Assembly: GCF_011752815.1 (NCBI RefSeq)
Contig: NZ_VWWV01000001.1
Span: 682,001 to 746,000, forward strand
Direction: 5' to 3'
From: Enterobacter sp. Cy-643
Lineage (GTDB): Bacteria > Pseudomonadota > Gammaproteobacteria > Enterobacterales > Enterobacteriaceae
DNA: 64,000 nt
The notes beneath the pieces are model-generated. The model had not been told where the DNA came from. It saw nothing but the letters and a program-made list of their open reading frames with translations, and ran no database searches. Of this stretch, positions 25,691-35,264 are shown one piece after another (positions within the stretch are counted from its first letter, which is position 1; each line of letters begins with the position of its first letter). The position numbers and the translations under genes are program-made.

Positions 25691-26626
25691 ATGATTCGTT
25701 TCTCCACGCTGGCATTTGCTCTGGCGGCGGTCACGCAGAGTGTGATGGCCGTGACTTATCCTTTACCGCCGGAAGGCAGCCGCCTGGTCGGTGCGCCCCT
25801 GACGGTTACCGTGCCGGAGGGAAACAAGGAGCCGCTGGAACACTTTGCCGCTCAGTACGGGCAGGGTTTCAGCAATATGCTGGAGGCCAACCCGGGCGTC
25901 GATCCATTCCTGCCGAAGGCGGGTACGCAGCTGGCGATCCCGCAGCAGGTCATCTTGCCGGATACGGTGCGGGAAGGGATTGTGGTGAACGTGGCGGAAA
26001 TGCGCCTTTATTATTATCCGAAGGACACTAACACCGTAGAAATCCTGCCGATAGGTATTGGTCAGGCCGGACGCGAAACGCCGCGCAACTGGGTCACCCG
26101 CGTCGAGCGCAAGCAGGATGCCCCGGCCTGGACGCCAACCCCGAATACCCGCCGCGAATACGCCAAAGAAGGTAAAACGCTGCCTGCCTTTGTGCCGCCG
26201 GGGCCGGATAACCCGATGGGCCTGTACGCCATTTACATCGGCAAGCTGTACGCCATTCACGGCACCAACGCCAATTTTGGTATCGGCCTGCGCGTCAGCC
26301 AGGGCTGCATCCGCTTGCGCAATGATGACATTAAATTCCTGTTCGATAATGTGCCGGTCGGAACTCGCGTTCAGCTCATCGATCAGCCGGTGAAGGTGAC
26401 CGTGGAGCCGGACGGCAAACGCTGGCTGGAGGTGCACGAACCGCTGTCGCGCAACCGCGCGGAGTTTGAGTCCGACAAGAAAGTGCCGCTACCGATGACC
26501 ACGATATTGCGCGGCGAAACTCAGTCGTCTGGTGTGAATCCGACGGTGGTGAGTGAGGCGCTTAATAGACGCTCGGGGATGCCAGTCCAAATAAATACAG
26601 CCGCCACGGAAACAGGGCGACTGTAA
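25691..26626 (+). CDS. erfK: LdtA/ErfK, L,D-transpeptidase
   Basis: L,D-transpeptidases attach Braun lipoprotein to peptidoglycan meso-DAP in the periplasm. The 311-residue precursor has a signal peptide ending at about VMA20. A LysM-like segment ([29 protein letters not shown]) and a YkuD catalytic domain follow, with His190 (HGTN) and Cys206 in [10 protein letters not shown]. Length matches E. coli ErfK (310). ATG 25691 with AGGGAAA upstream is chosen over 25670. In E. coli erfK neighbours nac and cobT; here nac lies 28 kb to the right, so the region is rearranged. Confidence 0.93.
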   Translation: MIRFSTLAFALAAVTQSVMAVTYPLPPEGSRLVGAPLTVTVPEGNKEPLEHFAAQYGQGFSNMLEANPGVDPFLPKAGTQLAIPQQVILPDTVREGIVVNVAEMRLYYYPKDTNTVEILPIGIGQAGRETPRNWVTRVERKQDAPAWTPTPNTRREYAKEGKTLPAFVPPGPDNPMGLYAIYIGKLYAIHGTNANFGIGLRVSQGCIRLRNDDIKFLFDNVPVGTRVQLIDQPVKVTVEPDGKRWLEVHEPLSRNRAEFESDKKVPLPMTTILRGETQSSGVNPTVVSEALNRRSGMPVQINTAATETGRL

Positions 26627-26640
26627 TATTCAGTCAGAAA

Positions 26641-26671
26641 AATAAAAGCTCGCAAATCGCGAGCTTTTATT
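26641..26671 (+). terminator. Bidirectional terminator between erfK and the DUF1471 gene
   Basis: AATAAAAGCTCGC/GCGAGCTTTTATT is a perfect 13-bp stem with A and T tracts on both sides, between convergent genes. Confidence 0.9.
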
Positions 26672-26931
26672 TATTTGAATAATTCTGCGGTAGCATAAAG
26701 TTTATTTTTTCCGCCAGCAGAAGTCACTTTAAAGGCCGTGGCACCGGCTTTATCTGCTTTGTCAGAAAGTTGATTTATCGCCTGGTCCAGGGTGTATGCC
26801 CCGCTGGTTGACACTGTGCCAATGCTCGGTCCGGTGCCAGTGTGCTGGACTTCAGTAGCGGCTAAAGCTGTACCGGTAAGGGCGGTCAATACGGTCAGGG
26901 CGAGGGCGGAGTTAATCAGTTTACGCATCAT
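26671..26931 (-). CDS. YdgH/BhsA/McbA-like (DUF1471) periplasmic protein
   Basis: This 86-residue precursor has a signal peptide ending near TALA25 and one DUF1471 domain: GTVSTSGAYTLDQAINQLSDKADKAGATAFKVTSAGGKNKLYATAELFK-type. Enterobacteria carry many of these small secreted proteins (YhcN, BhsA, McbA, YahO), often induced by acid, peroxide or biofilm conditions. Which stress applies here cannot be told. It begins with ATG ATG; the first is preceded by GAGAG. Confidence 0.85.
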   Translation of the reverse strand: MMRKLINSALALTVLTALTGTALAATEVQHTGTGPSIGTVSTSGAYTLDQAINQLSDKADKAGATAFKVTSAGGKNKLYATAELFK

Positions 26932-27252
26932 TTTGAGTCTCTCAATGTAGGTATTAAAGTGAGTCGTCGGTGAATGCGTTGCATGCTACGTTGCCACCTG
27001 CGTAATGAACAGCCGGCATTATTGATGAAGACTTTCAAAATTTCTGGCTGGTAATATCCGGGTGTTATTGACTGTAAATTAATATCAGCCATCTTATTTT
27101 TTCCTTAATTAATCTGCCACAACGTGAAGTTTTGGTGGCTATAAAGCGGTGGGGCGTTAATAAAAAACGCACGGAGGGAATCGCTCCGTGCGTCGGGTTA
27201 TTGCTCGTCAGTCCCAGCGTGGCCGGGTCTTTAGCGCAATAGCAAAGGCAAA
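26932..27252. other. Intergenic region between the DUF1471 gene and puuB
   Basis: About 320 bases upstream of the DUF1471 gene and downstream of puuB. Apart from the puuB terminator at 27161-27193 I see nothing identifiable; the AT-rich part should contain the DUF1471 promoter. Confidence 0.5.
27161..27193 (-). terminator. puuDRCB operon terminator
   Basis: On the minus strand ACGCACGGAG/CTCCGTGCGT is followed by six T residues. Confidence 0.9.
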
Positions 27253-28533
27253 TTAAACCCCAAGGCGATCGCGAAGACTGTAGTAAGCCGCGCCCATCGC
27301 GGTAAACGGAATACGGAACGTGCGGCCACCCGGGAACGGGTAATGCGGCAGGCTGGCGAAGGCATTGAAGCGCTCCGCATCGCCGCGCAGCAGTTCTGCA
27401 ATCAGGCGGCCAGCCAGGTGGGTATAAGTCACGCCGTGCCCGCTGCAGCCCTGGCTGTAGTAAATATTCTTATCCAGACGGCCTACCTGCGGCAGGCGAG
27501 ACAGGGTCAGCAGGAAGTTTCCGGTCCAGCTGTAGTCAATCTTCACTCCCTTAAGCTGCGGGAAGGTTTTCAGCAGGTTTGGCATCACCTGGCGTTCAAT
27601 ATCCACCGGATCACGGGCGCCGTACACCACGCCGCCGCCGTACAGCAGGCGGTTATCGGCGGTCAGGCGGTAGTAATCCAGCAGGTAGTTACAATCTTCC
27701 ACACAGTAATTTTTTGGGATCAGCGCGCGGGCAAGATCTTCTCCCAGCGGCTCGGTGGTCAACACCTGCGTGCCGCACGGCATGCTGCGCTTCGCCAGTT
27801 CCGGTTCAAGTTTATTGCCGAGATAGGCGTTCCCGGCGACAATCACGTACTTCGCCGTGACCTTGCCTTTCGCCGTGCTGACCACTGCCGGGCTGGCGTG
27901 CTCAATGTGGGTCACCGGGGACTGTTCGAAAATGCGTCCGCCATTCAGGCGAATCGCATTGGCCTCGCCAATCGCCAGATTCAGCGGGTGAATATGGCCG
28001 CCGCTGTGGTCGAGCAGAGCGCCAACGTAGCGGTCGCTGTCCACTTCCCGCTTCAGCTCGCTGGCGTCAAGCAGTTCAAGCTGGGTGTTACCGTAGCGCT
28101 CCCAGTTGGCCTTTTGCTCTTCCAGGGTCTCCAGCTGTTTGTGGTTCATCGCCACAAACAGGCCGCCGGGGCGATAGTCGCATTCAATCTGGTAGCGCCT
28201 GATGCGCTCGCGAATAATTTCCCCGCCTTCGAACATCATACTGCCGAGCATTTTGGCCGCTTCCGGGCCATAGCGGCGCTCAATCACGTCGATGTCGCGG
28301 CTGTAGGAGTTCACCAGTTGCCCGCCGTTGCGCCCGCTGGCGCCAAAGCCGATGCGCGCGGACTCCAGTAGCACCACGTCATAACCCATTTCAGACAGAT
28401 GCAGCGCGGACGAAAGGCCGGTGTAGCCGCCGCCAACCACGCATACGTCGCAGGTTACGGATTCGTTCAGCTGCGGGAAAGGCGCATATTGGTTGGCGCT
28501 GGCCGCGTAATAGCTGGTGGTATGTTCAGTCAT
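27253..28533 (-). CDS. puuB: PuuB, gamma-glutamylputrescine oxidoreductase
   Basis: PuuB is the FAD enzyme that oxidises gamma-glutamylputrescine to gamma-glutamyl-gamma-aminobutyraldehyde with release of ammonia and H2O2. The 426 residues equal the E. coli length. The DAO-family dinucleotide-binding site VCVVGGGYTGLSSALHLSE is near the N-terminus, followed by GASGRNGGQLVNSYSRD and, near the C-terminus, YYSQGCSGHGVTYTHLAG. Its start overlaps the end of puuC by 4 bp. It is last in puuD-puuR-puuC-puuB. The E. coli cluster continues with puuE, which is absent here. Confidence 0.95.
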   Translation of the reverse strand: MTEHTTSYYAASANQYAPFPQLNESVTCDVCVVGGGYTGLSSALHLSEMGYDVVLLESARIGFGASGRNGGQLVNSYSRDIDVIERRYGPEAAKMLGSMMFEGGEIIRERIRRYQIECDYRPGGLFVAMNHKQLETLEEQKANWERYGNTQLELLDASELKREVDSDRYVGALLDHSGGHIHPLNLAIGEANAIRLNGGRIFEQSPVTHIEHASPAVVSTAKGKVTAKYVIVAGNAYLGNKLEPELAKRSMPCGTQVLTTEPLGEDLARALIPKNYCVEDCNYLLDYYRLTADNRLLYGGGVVYGARDPVDIERQVMPNLLKTFPQLKGVKIDYSWTGNFLLTLSRLPQVGRLDKNIYYSQGCSGHGVTYTHLAGRLIAELLRGDAERFNAFASLPHYPFPGGRTFRIPFTAMGAAYYSLRDRLGV

Positions 28534-30023
28534 GATGAAGGCTCCAGGGCAATCCAGATGGTTTTCAGTTCGCTAAATTTCTCAAGGGCATGCAGCGATT
28601 TGTCGCGGCCGTTGCCGCTCTGCTTATAGCCGCCGAACGGGACGGTCATATCGCCGTCGTTGTAGTTATTGACGAAAACGGAACCGGCTTTAAGGCTACG
28701 GCTCATGCGGTGGGCGCGGGAGAGATCCCGGGTCCATACGGCGGCACCGAGGCCGTAGTCGCTGTCGTTGGCCAGCGCGAGCGCCTGGGCTTCGGAGGTG
28801 AAGCGGGTAACGACGAGCACCGGGCCGAAGATCTCTTCTTTGCCGACTCGTGCATCTGCGGGTGTGTCGGTGAAAATTGTCGGGCCGATAGCCGCCGGAT
28901 GAGCGCTGTTCCGCCCGTCGAGTGTGAGCTTGCCCTGGCTTTCGCCGTCGCGAATAAAGCCGTGGACGTTGTCGGCGTGGGCGCAGTCGATCAGCGTTCC
29001 CATAGTGGTTTCCGGGTCGAGCGGGTTGCCGGGCTGCCAGTTTTTAGCCTGCTCTTTCAGCAGGGCAATAAACGCGTCGGCGATGCTCTCTTCCAGCAGC
29101 AGGCGCGTGCCGGCGATGCAGACCTGGCCCTGGTTATAGAAAATACCGGCGGCGGTGGTTGCTGCGGCTTTTGGCAGGTCCGGGCAGTCGGCAAAAACGA
29201 TATTGGCGCTTTTCCCGCCGGCTTCGAGCCAGACGCGTTTCATATTGCTGTCGCCCGCATCTTTCAGCAGCTGTTTGCCGGTGCGGGTGGAGCCGGTGAA
29301 CGTAATCACGTCCACGTCCGGATGCTGAGCCAGCGCCTGGCCCGCCTCATGGCCAAACCCGGTCACAACGTTAAGCACGCCGTCCGGCAACCCCGCTTCT
29401 TTAGCCAGCGCCGCAAGACGAATTGCCGACAGCGGTGATTTTTCGGAAGGTTTGAGAATAACGCTATTGCCCGCTGCCAGCGCCGGGCCGAGCTTCCAGC
29501 AGGCCAGCAGCAACGGGAAGTTCCACGGCACAACGGCGGCGATCACCCCCACGGGCTCACGCACAATCAGCGCCAGTTCGTTAACGCCGGTGGTGGCGAC
29601 TTCACCGTACACTTTGTCGATGGCTTCGGCGTACCAGCGGATAGCGCGGGCGCTGCCCGGAATATCATCACGCAGGCTATGGCGAATAGGTTTGCCGGTG
29701 TCCAGCGTTTCCAGCAGCGCCAGCTCCTCGTGATGCTGTTCCATTAAATCCGCCAGCCTGCTGAGCACGGCTTTGCGTTTGGCCGGGGAAGCCTGCGCCC
29801 AGTCGCCGCGATCAAAGACATCGCGGGCGGCCTTCACCGCAATATCGACGTCAGCTTTTTTACCTCGCGCCACTTCGGCAAGGTCGCGCTGTGCAAAAGG
29901 ATCGACGGTACTAAATGTTTCACCGTTCTGCGCCGCGCAATATTCGCCGTTAATAAATAAACGCGTTTCGGGAGCGGTATTTTTGGCTTTCTCCAGCCAG
30001 TAATTAAGATGCTGAAAGTCCAT
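28530..30023 (-). CDS. puuC: PuuC, gamma-glutamyl-gamma-aminobutyraldehyde dehydrogenase
   Basis: This 497-residue NAD(P)-dependent aldehyde dehydrogenase converts the PuuB product to gamma-glutamyl-GABA. ALDH hallmarks are present: VPWNFPLLLACWKLGPALAAGN for cofactor binding, FTGSTRTGKQLL, the catalytic Glu in LEAGGKSANIVF and the catalytic Cys in NQGQVCIAGTRL. The N-terminal block FINGEYCAAQNGETFSTVDP is PuuC-like. It overlaps puuB by 4 bp and follows puuR after a 137-bp gap. Confidence 0.94.
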   Translation of the reverse strand: MDFQHLNYWLEKAKNTAPETRLFINGEYCAAQNGETFSTVDPFAQRDLAEVARGKKADVDIAVKAARDVFDRGDWAQASPAKRKAVLSRLADLMEQHHEELALLETLDTGKPIRHSLRDDIPGSARAIRWYAEAIDKVYGEVATTGVNELALIVREPVGVIAAVVPWNFPLLLACWKLGPALAAGNSVILKPSEKSPLSAIRLAALAKEAGLPDGVLNVVTGFGHEAGQALAQHPDVDVITFTGSTRTGKQLLKDAGDSNMKRVWLEAGGKSANIVFADCPDLPKAAATTAAGIFYNQGQVCIAGTRLLLEESIADAFIALLKEQAKNWQPGNPLDPETTMGTLIDCAHADNVHGFIRDGESQGKLTLDGRNSAHPAAIGPTIFTDTPADARVGKEEIFGPVLVVTRFTSEAQALALANDSDYGLGAAVWTRDLSRAHRMSRSLKAGSVFVNNYNDGDMTVPFGGYKQSGNGRDKSLHALEKFSELKTIWIALEPSS

Positions 30024-30160
30024 GATGACTCCTTTTATTCAATCGGATAAATGGCCTTACTGGGTTCTTCAGGCAAATTTGGGCTGCAAAAAGCCCCAGG
30101 AAATAAGTCCTGTTAAAAAAGGTGTTTAAATAAGGCCTGAAAACTCAGGCCTGAAAATAA

Positions 30161-30718
30161 TTAGAACGTGGTGGGGGTATGGGCGCTGATAATACGGCAG
30201 ATGCCTGCCGAGGTGTTGCTGAAGCTGTGCGGCATGCTGGTGTTAATAGCATAGCTTTGCCCCGCAACCAGGTGCCAGGTCTGGCCGTTTACGGTCAAAA
30301 CCACTTCACCTTCCAGTATCGTGCCCGTCTCCTCACCCTGGTGTTTGATCCTCTCGCCGGTGGTTGTGCCCGGCTGATAGGTCTCAATGATCATCGCCAG
30401 CGTACGGTTAGGATTCCCATTGTGTATTAATTTCATTGAAACACCCTGACTGCCTATTTCAATCAGATCGTCGTAATTGATAACGACCTGTGGCTCATCA
30501 GGTTTTTCCGGTTCCGCGAAGAACTCGGAGAGCGACAGCCCGTAGACTTTCAGCAGCTTTTGCAGCGTACTGATGGCAGGACTGACTTTGTCCTGTTCTA
30601 TGGTGCTGATGGCGCTATGCGTTAATCCAGACAGTTCGGCGGCACGACGTTGAGAGAGACCCAGTTGCTGTCGGATCGCTGACAAACGTTTACCCGGCGC
30701 CAGGCCGTCATCGCTCAT
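30161..30718 (-). CDS. puuR: PuuR, repressor of putrescine catabolism
   Basis: PuuR is the putrescine-responsive repressor of the puu genes. The 185-residue product has an N-terminal XRE HTH (LSQRRAAELSGLTHSAISTIEQDK) and a C-terminal cupin domain (GTTTGERIKHQGEETGTILEGEVVL, PHSFSNTSAGICRIISAHTPT), almost identical to E. coli PuuR. It lies between puuD and puuC in the same transcript. Two candidate PuuR sites are found in the puuD-puuA gap. Confidence 0.96.
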   Translation of the reverse strand: MSDDGLAPGKRLSAIRQQLGLSQRRAAELSGLTHSAISTIEQDKVSPAISTLQKLLKVYGLSLSEFFAEPEKPDEPQVVINYDDLIEIGSQGVSMKLIHNGNPNRTLAMIIETYQPGTTTGERIKHQGEETGTILEGEVVLTVNGQTWHLVAGQSYAINTSMPHSFSNTSAGICRIISAHTPTTF

Positions 30719-30743
30719 AGTGGCATTTCCTTAACGGTAGTGG

Positions 30744-31508
30744 TCAGAGCCGCTGCTTTTCAGCGAGGTGGTTCTGACTGGCGGTGATAAAACCCTCAAG
30801 CAACAAACGCGATAGTGCATATTCGCTACTGTTCCATTCCGGATGCCACTGAACCCCGAGGGCAAAAGGATGATCGTGAACGCTCGCGGCCTCCACCAGA
30901 CCATCCTGTGAACGCGCCTCGACGCGCAGCAGCGGACCCAGCGTTTTCGCTCCCTGGCCGTGTAATGAATTCACCCAAAACGTGTTGCAGCTTGGTATCA
31001 ACTTCGAAAGCAATCCTCCCTCATGAATCTGGACTTCGTGTGATGGGGCATACTGCTGCTCCACCGGGAGTTCCGGATCTTCACGGTGCTCCAGAAACTC
31101 AGGACGATCGCTCAGGCGACGATACAGAGTCCCGCCGGTGGCGACAACAAGTTCCTGTAAACCCCGGCAGATGGCGAAAATGGGGATGCGCCTTTTGAGC
31201 CCGGCGGCGATAAGCGCCATGCTCAATTCATCACGCCCGGGGTCGGCGTCAGGCTCATCGCCATTTTCACCATAAAGGTGCGGCTGCACGTTGCTGGGGC
31301 TGCCCGGCAGGAAGATCCCGTCCAGTTTTGGCAGCAGCGCTTCCAGTAATTCTGGCTCTGCCAGCGCGTGGGGCAGGGCAATGGGTAAGCCGCCCGCATT
31401 CAATACCGCATTCAGGTACTTTTCCTGCAACGTTTGGGTCAGATGACCCTTAAGCCTGTTTCTACACATCACAACGCCGATTAACGGCTTGTCAAATATA
31501 TCGACCAT
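30744..31508 (-). CDS. puuD: PuuD, gamma-glutamyl-GABA hydrolase
   Basis: PuuD releases GABA and glutamate from gamma-glutamyl-GABA. The 254-residue protein is a class I glutamine-amidotransferase-type peptidase (C26). The nucleophile Cys is in IFAICRGLQELVVA, and the catalytic His/Glu are in FALGVQWHPEWNS. ATG 31508, preceded by GAGG at the right distance, gives the E. coli length; GTG 31520 is possible but has no good Shine-Dalgarno. It is the first gene of puuDRCB and divergent from puuA. Confidence 0.94.
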   Translation of the reverse strand: MVDIFDKPLIGVVMCRNRLKGHLTQTLQEKYLNAVLNAGGLPIALPHALAEPELLEALLPKLDGIFLPGSPSNVQPHLYGENGDEPDADPGRDELSMALIAAGLKRRIPIFAICRGLQELVVATGGTLYRRLSDRPEFLEHREDPELPVEQQYAPSHEVQIHEGGLLSKLIPSCNTFWVNSLHGQGAKTLGPLLRVEARSQDGLVEAASVHDHPFALGVQWHPEWNSSEYALSRLLLEGFITASQNHLAEKQRL

Positions 31509-31565
31509 GATCAACCTCACATTATGGACTAAATTATTTCCAAACGATTCCTTGTTGGCCTTTTC

Positions 31566-31580
31566 CGTTCAATATTTTTT
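31566..31580 (-). promoter_or_regulatory. Candidate PuuR operator 1
   Basis: The minus strand reads AAAAAATATTGAACG, 12 of 15 matches to the PuuR site AAAATATAATGAACA as I remember it. It lies 58 bp upstream of puuD. Confidence 0.55.
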
Positions 31581-31660
31581 CAAATTAGCAGTGGTTTAAC
31601 TGTCTTGCAAACTTAAATTAACATTTGACAAACATTTTGTTTCGCACCATTGTCGATAAG

Positions 31661-31675
31661 TGGACATTATATTTA
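31661..31675 (-). promoter_or_regulatory. Candidate PuuR operator 2
   Basis: The minus strand reads TAAATATAATGTCCA, 12 of 15 matches to the remembered PuuR site. It overlaps TATATT (31668-31673), a possible -10 for puuA, so binding would block puuA initiation. Confidence 0.55.
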
Positions 31676-31720
31676 ACGGTCGACATCAGCGACCGGCATC
31701 CAACGCAACGGCGGTGAATC

Positions 31721-33139
31721 ATGGAAACCAATATCGTAGAAGTTGAGAATTTTGTTCAGCATTCCGAAGAGAGACGAAGTAGCGCGTTTGCACGCGAAGT
31801 GAATACCTTCCTTGAACGTTATCCCAATACCCAATATGTCGACGTCCTGCTCACCGATCTGAACGGCTGCTTCCGGGGGAAACGCATTCCCGTGGCCGGG
31901 CTGCGTAAGGTAGAGAAAGGCTGTTACTTCCCGGCGTCCGTGTTTGCCATGGATATTCTCGGCAACGTAGTAGAAGAAGCCGGTCTGGGGCAGGAGCTGG
32001 GCGAGCCGGACCGCCGCTGCGTGCCGGTGCCGGGCACGCTGACCCCCTCCGCGGCAGATCCGGAATTTATCGGCCAGATGATGCTGACCATGCTGGATGA
32101 AGATGGCGCTCCCTTTGACGTTGAGCCGCGGAACGTGCTGAACCGACTCTGGCAGCAGCTGCGCCAGCGTGGGCTATTCCCCGTGGTAGCGGTAGAGCTG
32201 GAGTTCTATTTAATTGACCGTCAGCGCGACGCCGAGGGCTACCTGCAGCCGCCCTGCGCGCCGGGTACCGATGAACGTAATACCCAAAGCCAGGTTTACT
32301 CCGTTGATAACCTGAACCACTTTGCCGACGTGCTGACCGACATCGACGATCTGGCCCGCCTGCAGCTTATCCCTGCCGATGGCGCGGTCGCGGAAGCCTC
32401 GCCGGGGCAGTTTGAAATCAACCTGCACCATACCGATAACGTGCTGGATGCCTGCGATGATGCGCTGGCGTTAAAACGCCTGGTGCGAACTGTCGCCGAG
32501 AAGCATAAGATGCACGCCACTTTTATGGCGAAGCCGTATGAAGAGCACGCGGGCAGCGGAATGCACATCCACATTAGCGTGCTGAATAACAAAGGTGAAA
32601 ACGTGCTGGCGGACGCCGACGGTGAAGACTCAGCGCTGCTGAAACGCGCGCTGGCGGGCATGATCCACCTGATGCCGTCGTCGATGGCGCTGCTGGCTCC
32701 GAACGTGAACTCATGGCGTCGCTTCCAGCCGGGGATGTATGTCCCGACTCAGGCTTCGTGGGGGCATAACAACCGCACCGTGGCGCTGCGCATTCCGTGC
32801 GGCGACAGGGATAACCACCGCGTTGAGTATCGCGTGGCGGGAGCGGATGCCAACCCGTATCTGGTAATGGCGACGATCCTGGCCGGGATTTTACACGGGC
32901 TGGATAACGACCTGCCGCTGCAGGAAGAGGTAGAAGGCAACGGACTGGAGCAGGAAGGGCTGCCGTTCCCGATCCGCCAGAGCGACGCGCTGTGGGAATT
33001 CACCCAGAACGATCATCTGCGCGACCTGCTGGGTGAGCGTTTCAGCCACGTTTTCCATGCGTGCAAGCACGATGAGCTGGTGCAGTTTGAGCGTTTAATC
33101 ACAGAAACTGAAATTGAGTGGATGCTGAAAAACGCCTGA
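31721..33139 (+). CDS. puuA: PuuA, glutamate-putrescine ligase
   Basis: PuuA joins putrescine to the gamma-carboxyl of glutamate with ATP, the first step of the Puu pathway. The 472 residues equal E. coli PuuA. It has the glutamine-synthetase fold: a beta-grasp N-domain (YVDVLLTDLNGCFRGKRIPV), then the catalytic domain with VELEFYL, GQFEINLHHTDN, HATFMAKPYEEHAGSGMHIH, and SWRRFQPGMYVP. The ATG at 31721 initiates rightward transcription divergent from puuDRCB. puuP follows 378 bp downstream. Confidence 0.96.
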   Translation: METNIVEVENFVQHSEERRSSAFAREVNTFLERYPNTQYVDVLLTDLNGCFRGKRIPVAGLRKVEKGCYFPASVFAMDILGNVVEEAGLGQELGEPDRRCVPVPGTLTPSAADPEFIGQMMLTMLDEDGAPFDVEPRNVLNRLWQQLRQRGLFPVVAVELEFYLIDRQRDAEGYLQPPCAPGTDERNTQSQVYSVDNLNHFADVLTDIDDLARLQLIPADGAVAEASPGQFEINLHHTDNVLDACDDALALKRLVRTVAEKHKMHATFMAKPYEEHAGSGMHIHISVLNNKGENVLADADGEDSALLKRALAGMIHLMPSSMALLAPNVNSWRRFQPGMYVPTQASWGHNNRTVALRIPCGDRDNHRVEYRVAGADANPYLVMATILAGILHGLDNDLPLQEEVEGNGLEQEGLPFPIRQSDALWEFTQNDHLRDLLGERFSHVFHACKHDELVQFERLITETEIEWMLKNA

Positions 33140-33517
33140 GTGTGGCGCCTGCCCGGCGAACCCTCCGTGGCCGGGCGCGCGAATAAATAAGTAGCATCAT
33201 ACGGACTGAGCGGAGCCAGGCCGGACGTTTTGCAGGGCAACCTGCCATTTCCCGAAGTCGCGTAATGGAGCGCGGGCGGCAACGGGTCTTCAGTTAACGA
33301 CAATGTGTACGACGAGGAAATGAAATGATGCAGACGCAAATGTTTAAATATCCGCACGGCGAGGGCGAACGCTGCTGCCGTATTGATAACGACGGGCCAG
33401 CGGCCTGCGTGAACCCCATTGCCGTTCCCCGACAGTTACGATTAACCCCCAGGCTAAGCCGGTTTGCCCGAACGAACAACGTTTCGCAAACCTGTATCCG
33501 CGTGGGGGGACATCGTC
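33140..33517 (+). other. puuA-puuP intergenic region
   Basis: This 378-bp stretch holds a GC-rich hairpin (GCCCGGC/GCCGGGC) just after puuA without a T tract, so possibly a processing or attenuation structure. A small ORF (33328-33528) with a good Shine-Dalgarno overlaps the puuP start. No other gene is visible. Confidence 0.5.
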
Positions 33518-33528
33518 ATGGCGACTAA
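33328..33528 (+). CDS. Possible leader ORF upstream of puuP
   Basis: A 66-codon frame begins at ATG 33328 (or 33325) behind GAGGAAA at 33314-33320, and ends inside puuP, overlapping its start by 11 bp. I do not recognise the product: it is basic in its second half ([17 protein letters not shown]) with several cysteines. The spacing would allow translational coupling to puuP. It may be spurious. Conservation of the frame in related genomes would decide. Confidence 0.2.
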   Translation: MQTQMFKYPHGEGERCCRIDNDGPAACVNPIAVPRQLRLTPRLSRFARTNNVSQTCIRVGGHRHGD

Positions 33529-34906
33529 TTCTTCCGCAGACATTGCTTCGCAGGCGGGAAAACCGCAGCTGCGTAAATCTCTGAAACTCTGGCAGGTGGT
33601 GGTGATGGGCCTGGCCTATCTCACGCCGATGTCGGTGTTTGATACCTTCGGGATTGTGTCCGGCATCAGCGACGGCCACGTTCCGGCATCCTACCTGCTT
33701 GCGCTGGCGGGGGTGCTGTTTACCGCCATCAGCTACGGCAAACTGGTACGCCAGTTCCCGCAGGCCGGGTCAGCCTATACCTACGCCCAAAAGGCCATTA
33801 GCCCGCACGTAGGTTTTATGGTGGGCTGGTCTTCGCTGCTGGATTATCTGTTCCTGCCGATGATTAACGTCCTGCTGGCAAAAATCTACCTTTCGGCGCT
33901 GTTCCCGGAAGTCCCGCCGTGGATTTGGGTAGTCGGTTTTGTCTGCATCCTGACGGCGGCGAACCTGAAGAGCGTCAATCTGGTGGCGAACTTCAATACT
34001 CTGTTTGTGCTGGTCCAAATTGCCATCATGGTAGTGTTTATCATTCTGGTGGTGCAGGGGCTGCATAAAGGTGAGGGCGTCGGCACCGTCTGGTCGCTGC
34101 AGCCGTTTATCAGCGAAAATGCGCACCTGATCCCGGTGATTACCGGCGCGACGATAGTCTGCTTCTCGTTCCTCGGCTTTGACGCGGTGACCACGCTGTC
34201 GGAAGAGACGCCCGATGCGGCGAGAACTATCCCGAAAGCCATTTTCCTGACCGCGGCCTACGGCGGGATTATGTTTATCGTTGCGTCGTTCTTTATGCAG
34301 CTATTTTTCCCGGACATCAGCCGCTTTAAAAACCCGGACGCGGCGCTGCCTGAAATTGCGCTCTACGTTGGCGGCAAGCTGTTCCAGTCGATTTTCCTCT
34401 GCACCACCTTTGTGAATACCCTGGCTTCCGGACTTGCCTCCCACGCCAGCGTTTCCCGCCTGCTTTATGTGATGGGGCGTGACAACGTCTTCCCGGAAAA
34501 ATACTTCGGCTACGTGCACCCGAAATGGCGCACCCCGGCGCTGAACGTGATCATGGTCGGAGTAGTGGCCCTGTCCGCGCTGTTCTTTGACCTGGTGACG
34601 GCGACGGCGCTGATCAACTTCGGCGCGCTGGTGGCCTTTACCTTCGTGAATCTGTCGGTGTTTAACCACTTCTGGCGTCGCGAAGGCCGCAACAAAACCT
34701 GGCGCGAAAAGCTGCATTACCTCATTCTGCCGCTGATTGGCGCGGCGACGGTGGCGGTGCTGTGGGTGAACCTGGAAGTGACGTCCCTGACGCTGGGGCT
34801 GGTGTGGGCGGCGGTCGGTATTCTGTATCTGGCCTTCCTCACCCGGCGCTTCCGCAGGCCACCGCCGGTGTTTGACGCCACTAAGGCCGAACGCGCCTGG
34901 GAGTGA
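33518..34906 (+). CDS. puuP: PuuP, putrescine importer
   Basis: PuuP is the proton-driven putrescine importer that feeds the Puu pathway. The 462-residue APC permease matches E. coli PuuP (461) across its length, with [40 protein letters not shown] and [17 protein letters not shown] 33518, preceded by GGGGGGA, is chosen over 33464. It follows puuA, whereas in E. coli puuP precedes puuA, so the cluster is rearranged. The closest paralogue in the window is PlaP at 2002. Confidence 0.95.
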   Translation: MATNSSADIASQAGKPQLRKSLKLWQVVVMGLAYLTPMSVFDTFGIVSGISDGHVPASYLLALAGVLFTAISYGKLVRQFPQAGSAYTYAQKAISPHVGFMVGWSSLLDYLFLPMINVLLAKIYLSALFPEVPPWIWVVGFVCILTAANLKSVNLVANFNTLFVLVQIAIMVVFIILVVQGLHKGEGVGTVWSLQPFISENAHLIPVITGATIVCFSFLGFDAVTTLSEETPDAARTIPKAIFLTAAYGGIMFIVASFFMQLFFPDISRFKNPDAALPEIALYVGGKLFQSIFLCTTFVNTLASGLASHASVSRLLYVMGRDNVFPEKYFGYVHPKWRTPALNVIMVGVVALSALFFDLVTATALINFGALVAFTFVNLSVFNHFWRREGRNKTWREKLHYLILPLIGAATVAVLWVNLEVTSLTLGLVWAAVGILYLAFLTRRFRRPPPVFDATKAERAWE

Positions 34907-34930
34907 GGGAAGGTTGCGTTAGAGAAGATG

Positions 34931-34959
34931 AAGCCCGCTGAATTCAGGCGGGCTTTTCT
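34931..34959 (+). terminator. puuA-puuP terminator
   Basis: AAGCCCGC/GCGGGCTT with an inner CTGAATTCAG palindrome, then TTTTCTC. Confidence 0.85.
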
Positions 34960-35264
34960 CTATATTATGCTCACCCTCTTTGGATATATCCTTATCGGCA
35001 AAGAGAGTGGGCCGGTACGGACGGATAAATAATTGCTGTCTTAATTATTTCCCTGCAATAAATAACATCACGTTGCTGTTTCTATCAGCGAAAAATTAGC
35101 ATTGCTTACTTCTTTGCTATGGCGAAGGTCAACACTGAAAACACCAATAAATTAATTTATCGGTCAGAGAGATAATAAATTATTTATTTCAATTCTGTGT
35201 GCGGTGTAACGTACCTCTCTGTTTTACGTGCTACTTTTTTCAGATCGTGTGAGGGGAGATAAAA
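34960..35264 (+). other. AT-rich leader of the DUF2235/ATPase/HNH cassette
   Basis: About 300 bases of low-GC DNA (many AATTAATTTATC-like runs) with no gene. The composition change at about 34970 marks the likely left boundary of the acquired cassette. It should contain the cassette promoter, which I cannot pinpoint. Confidence 0.5.
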
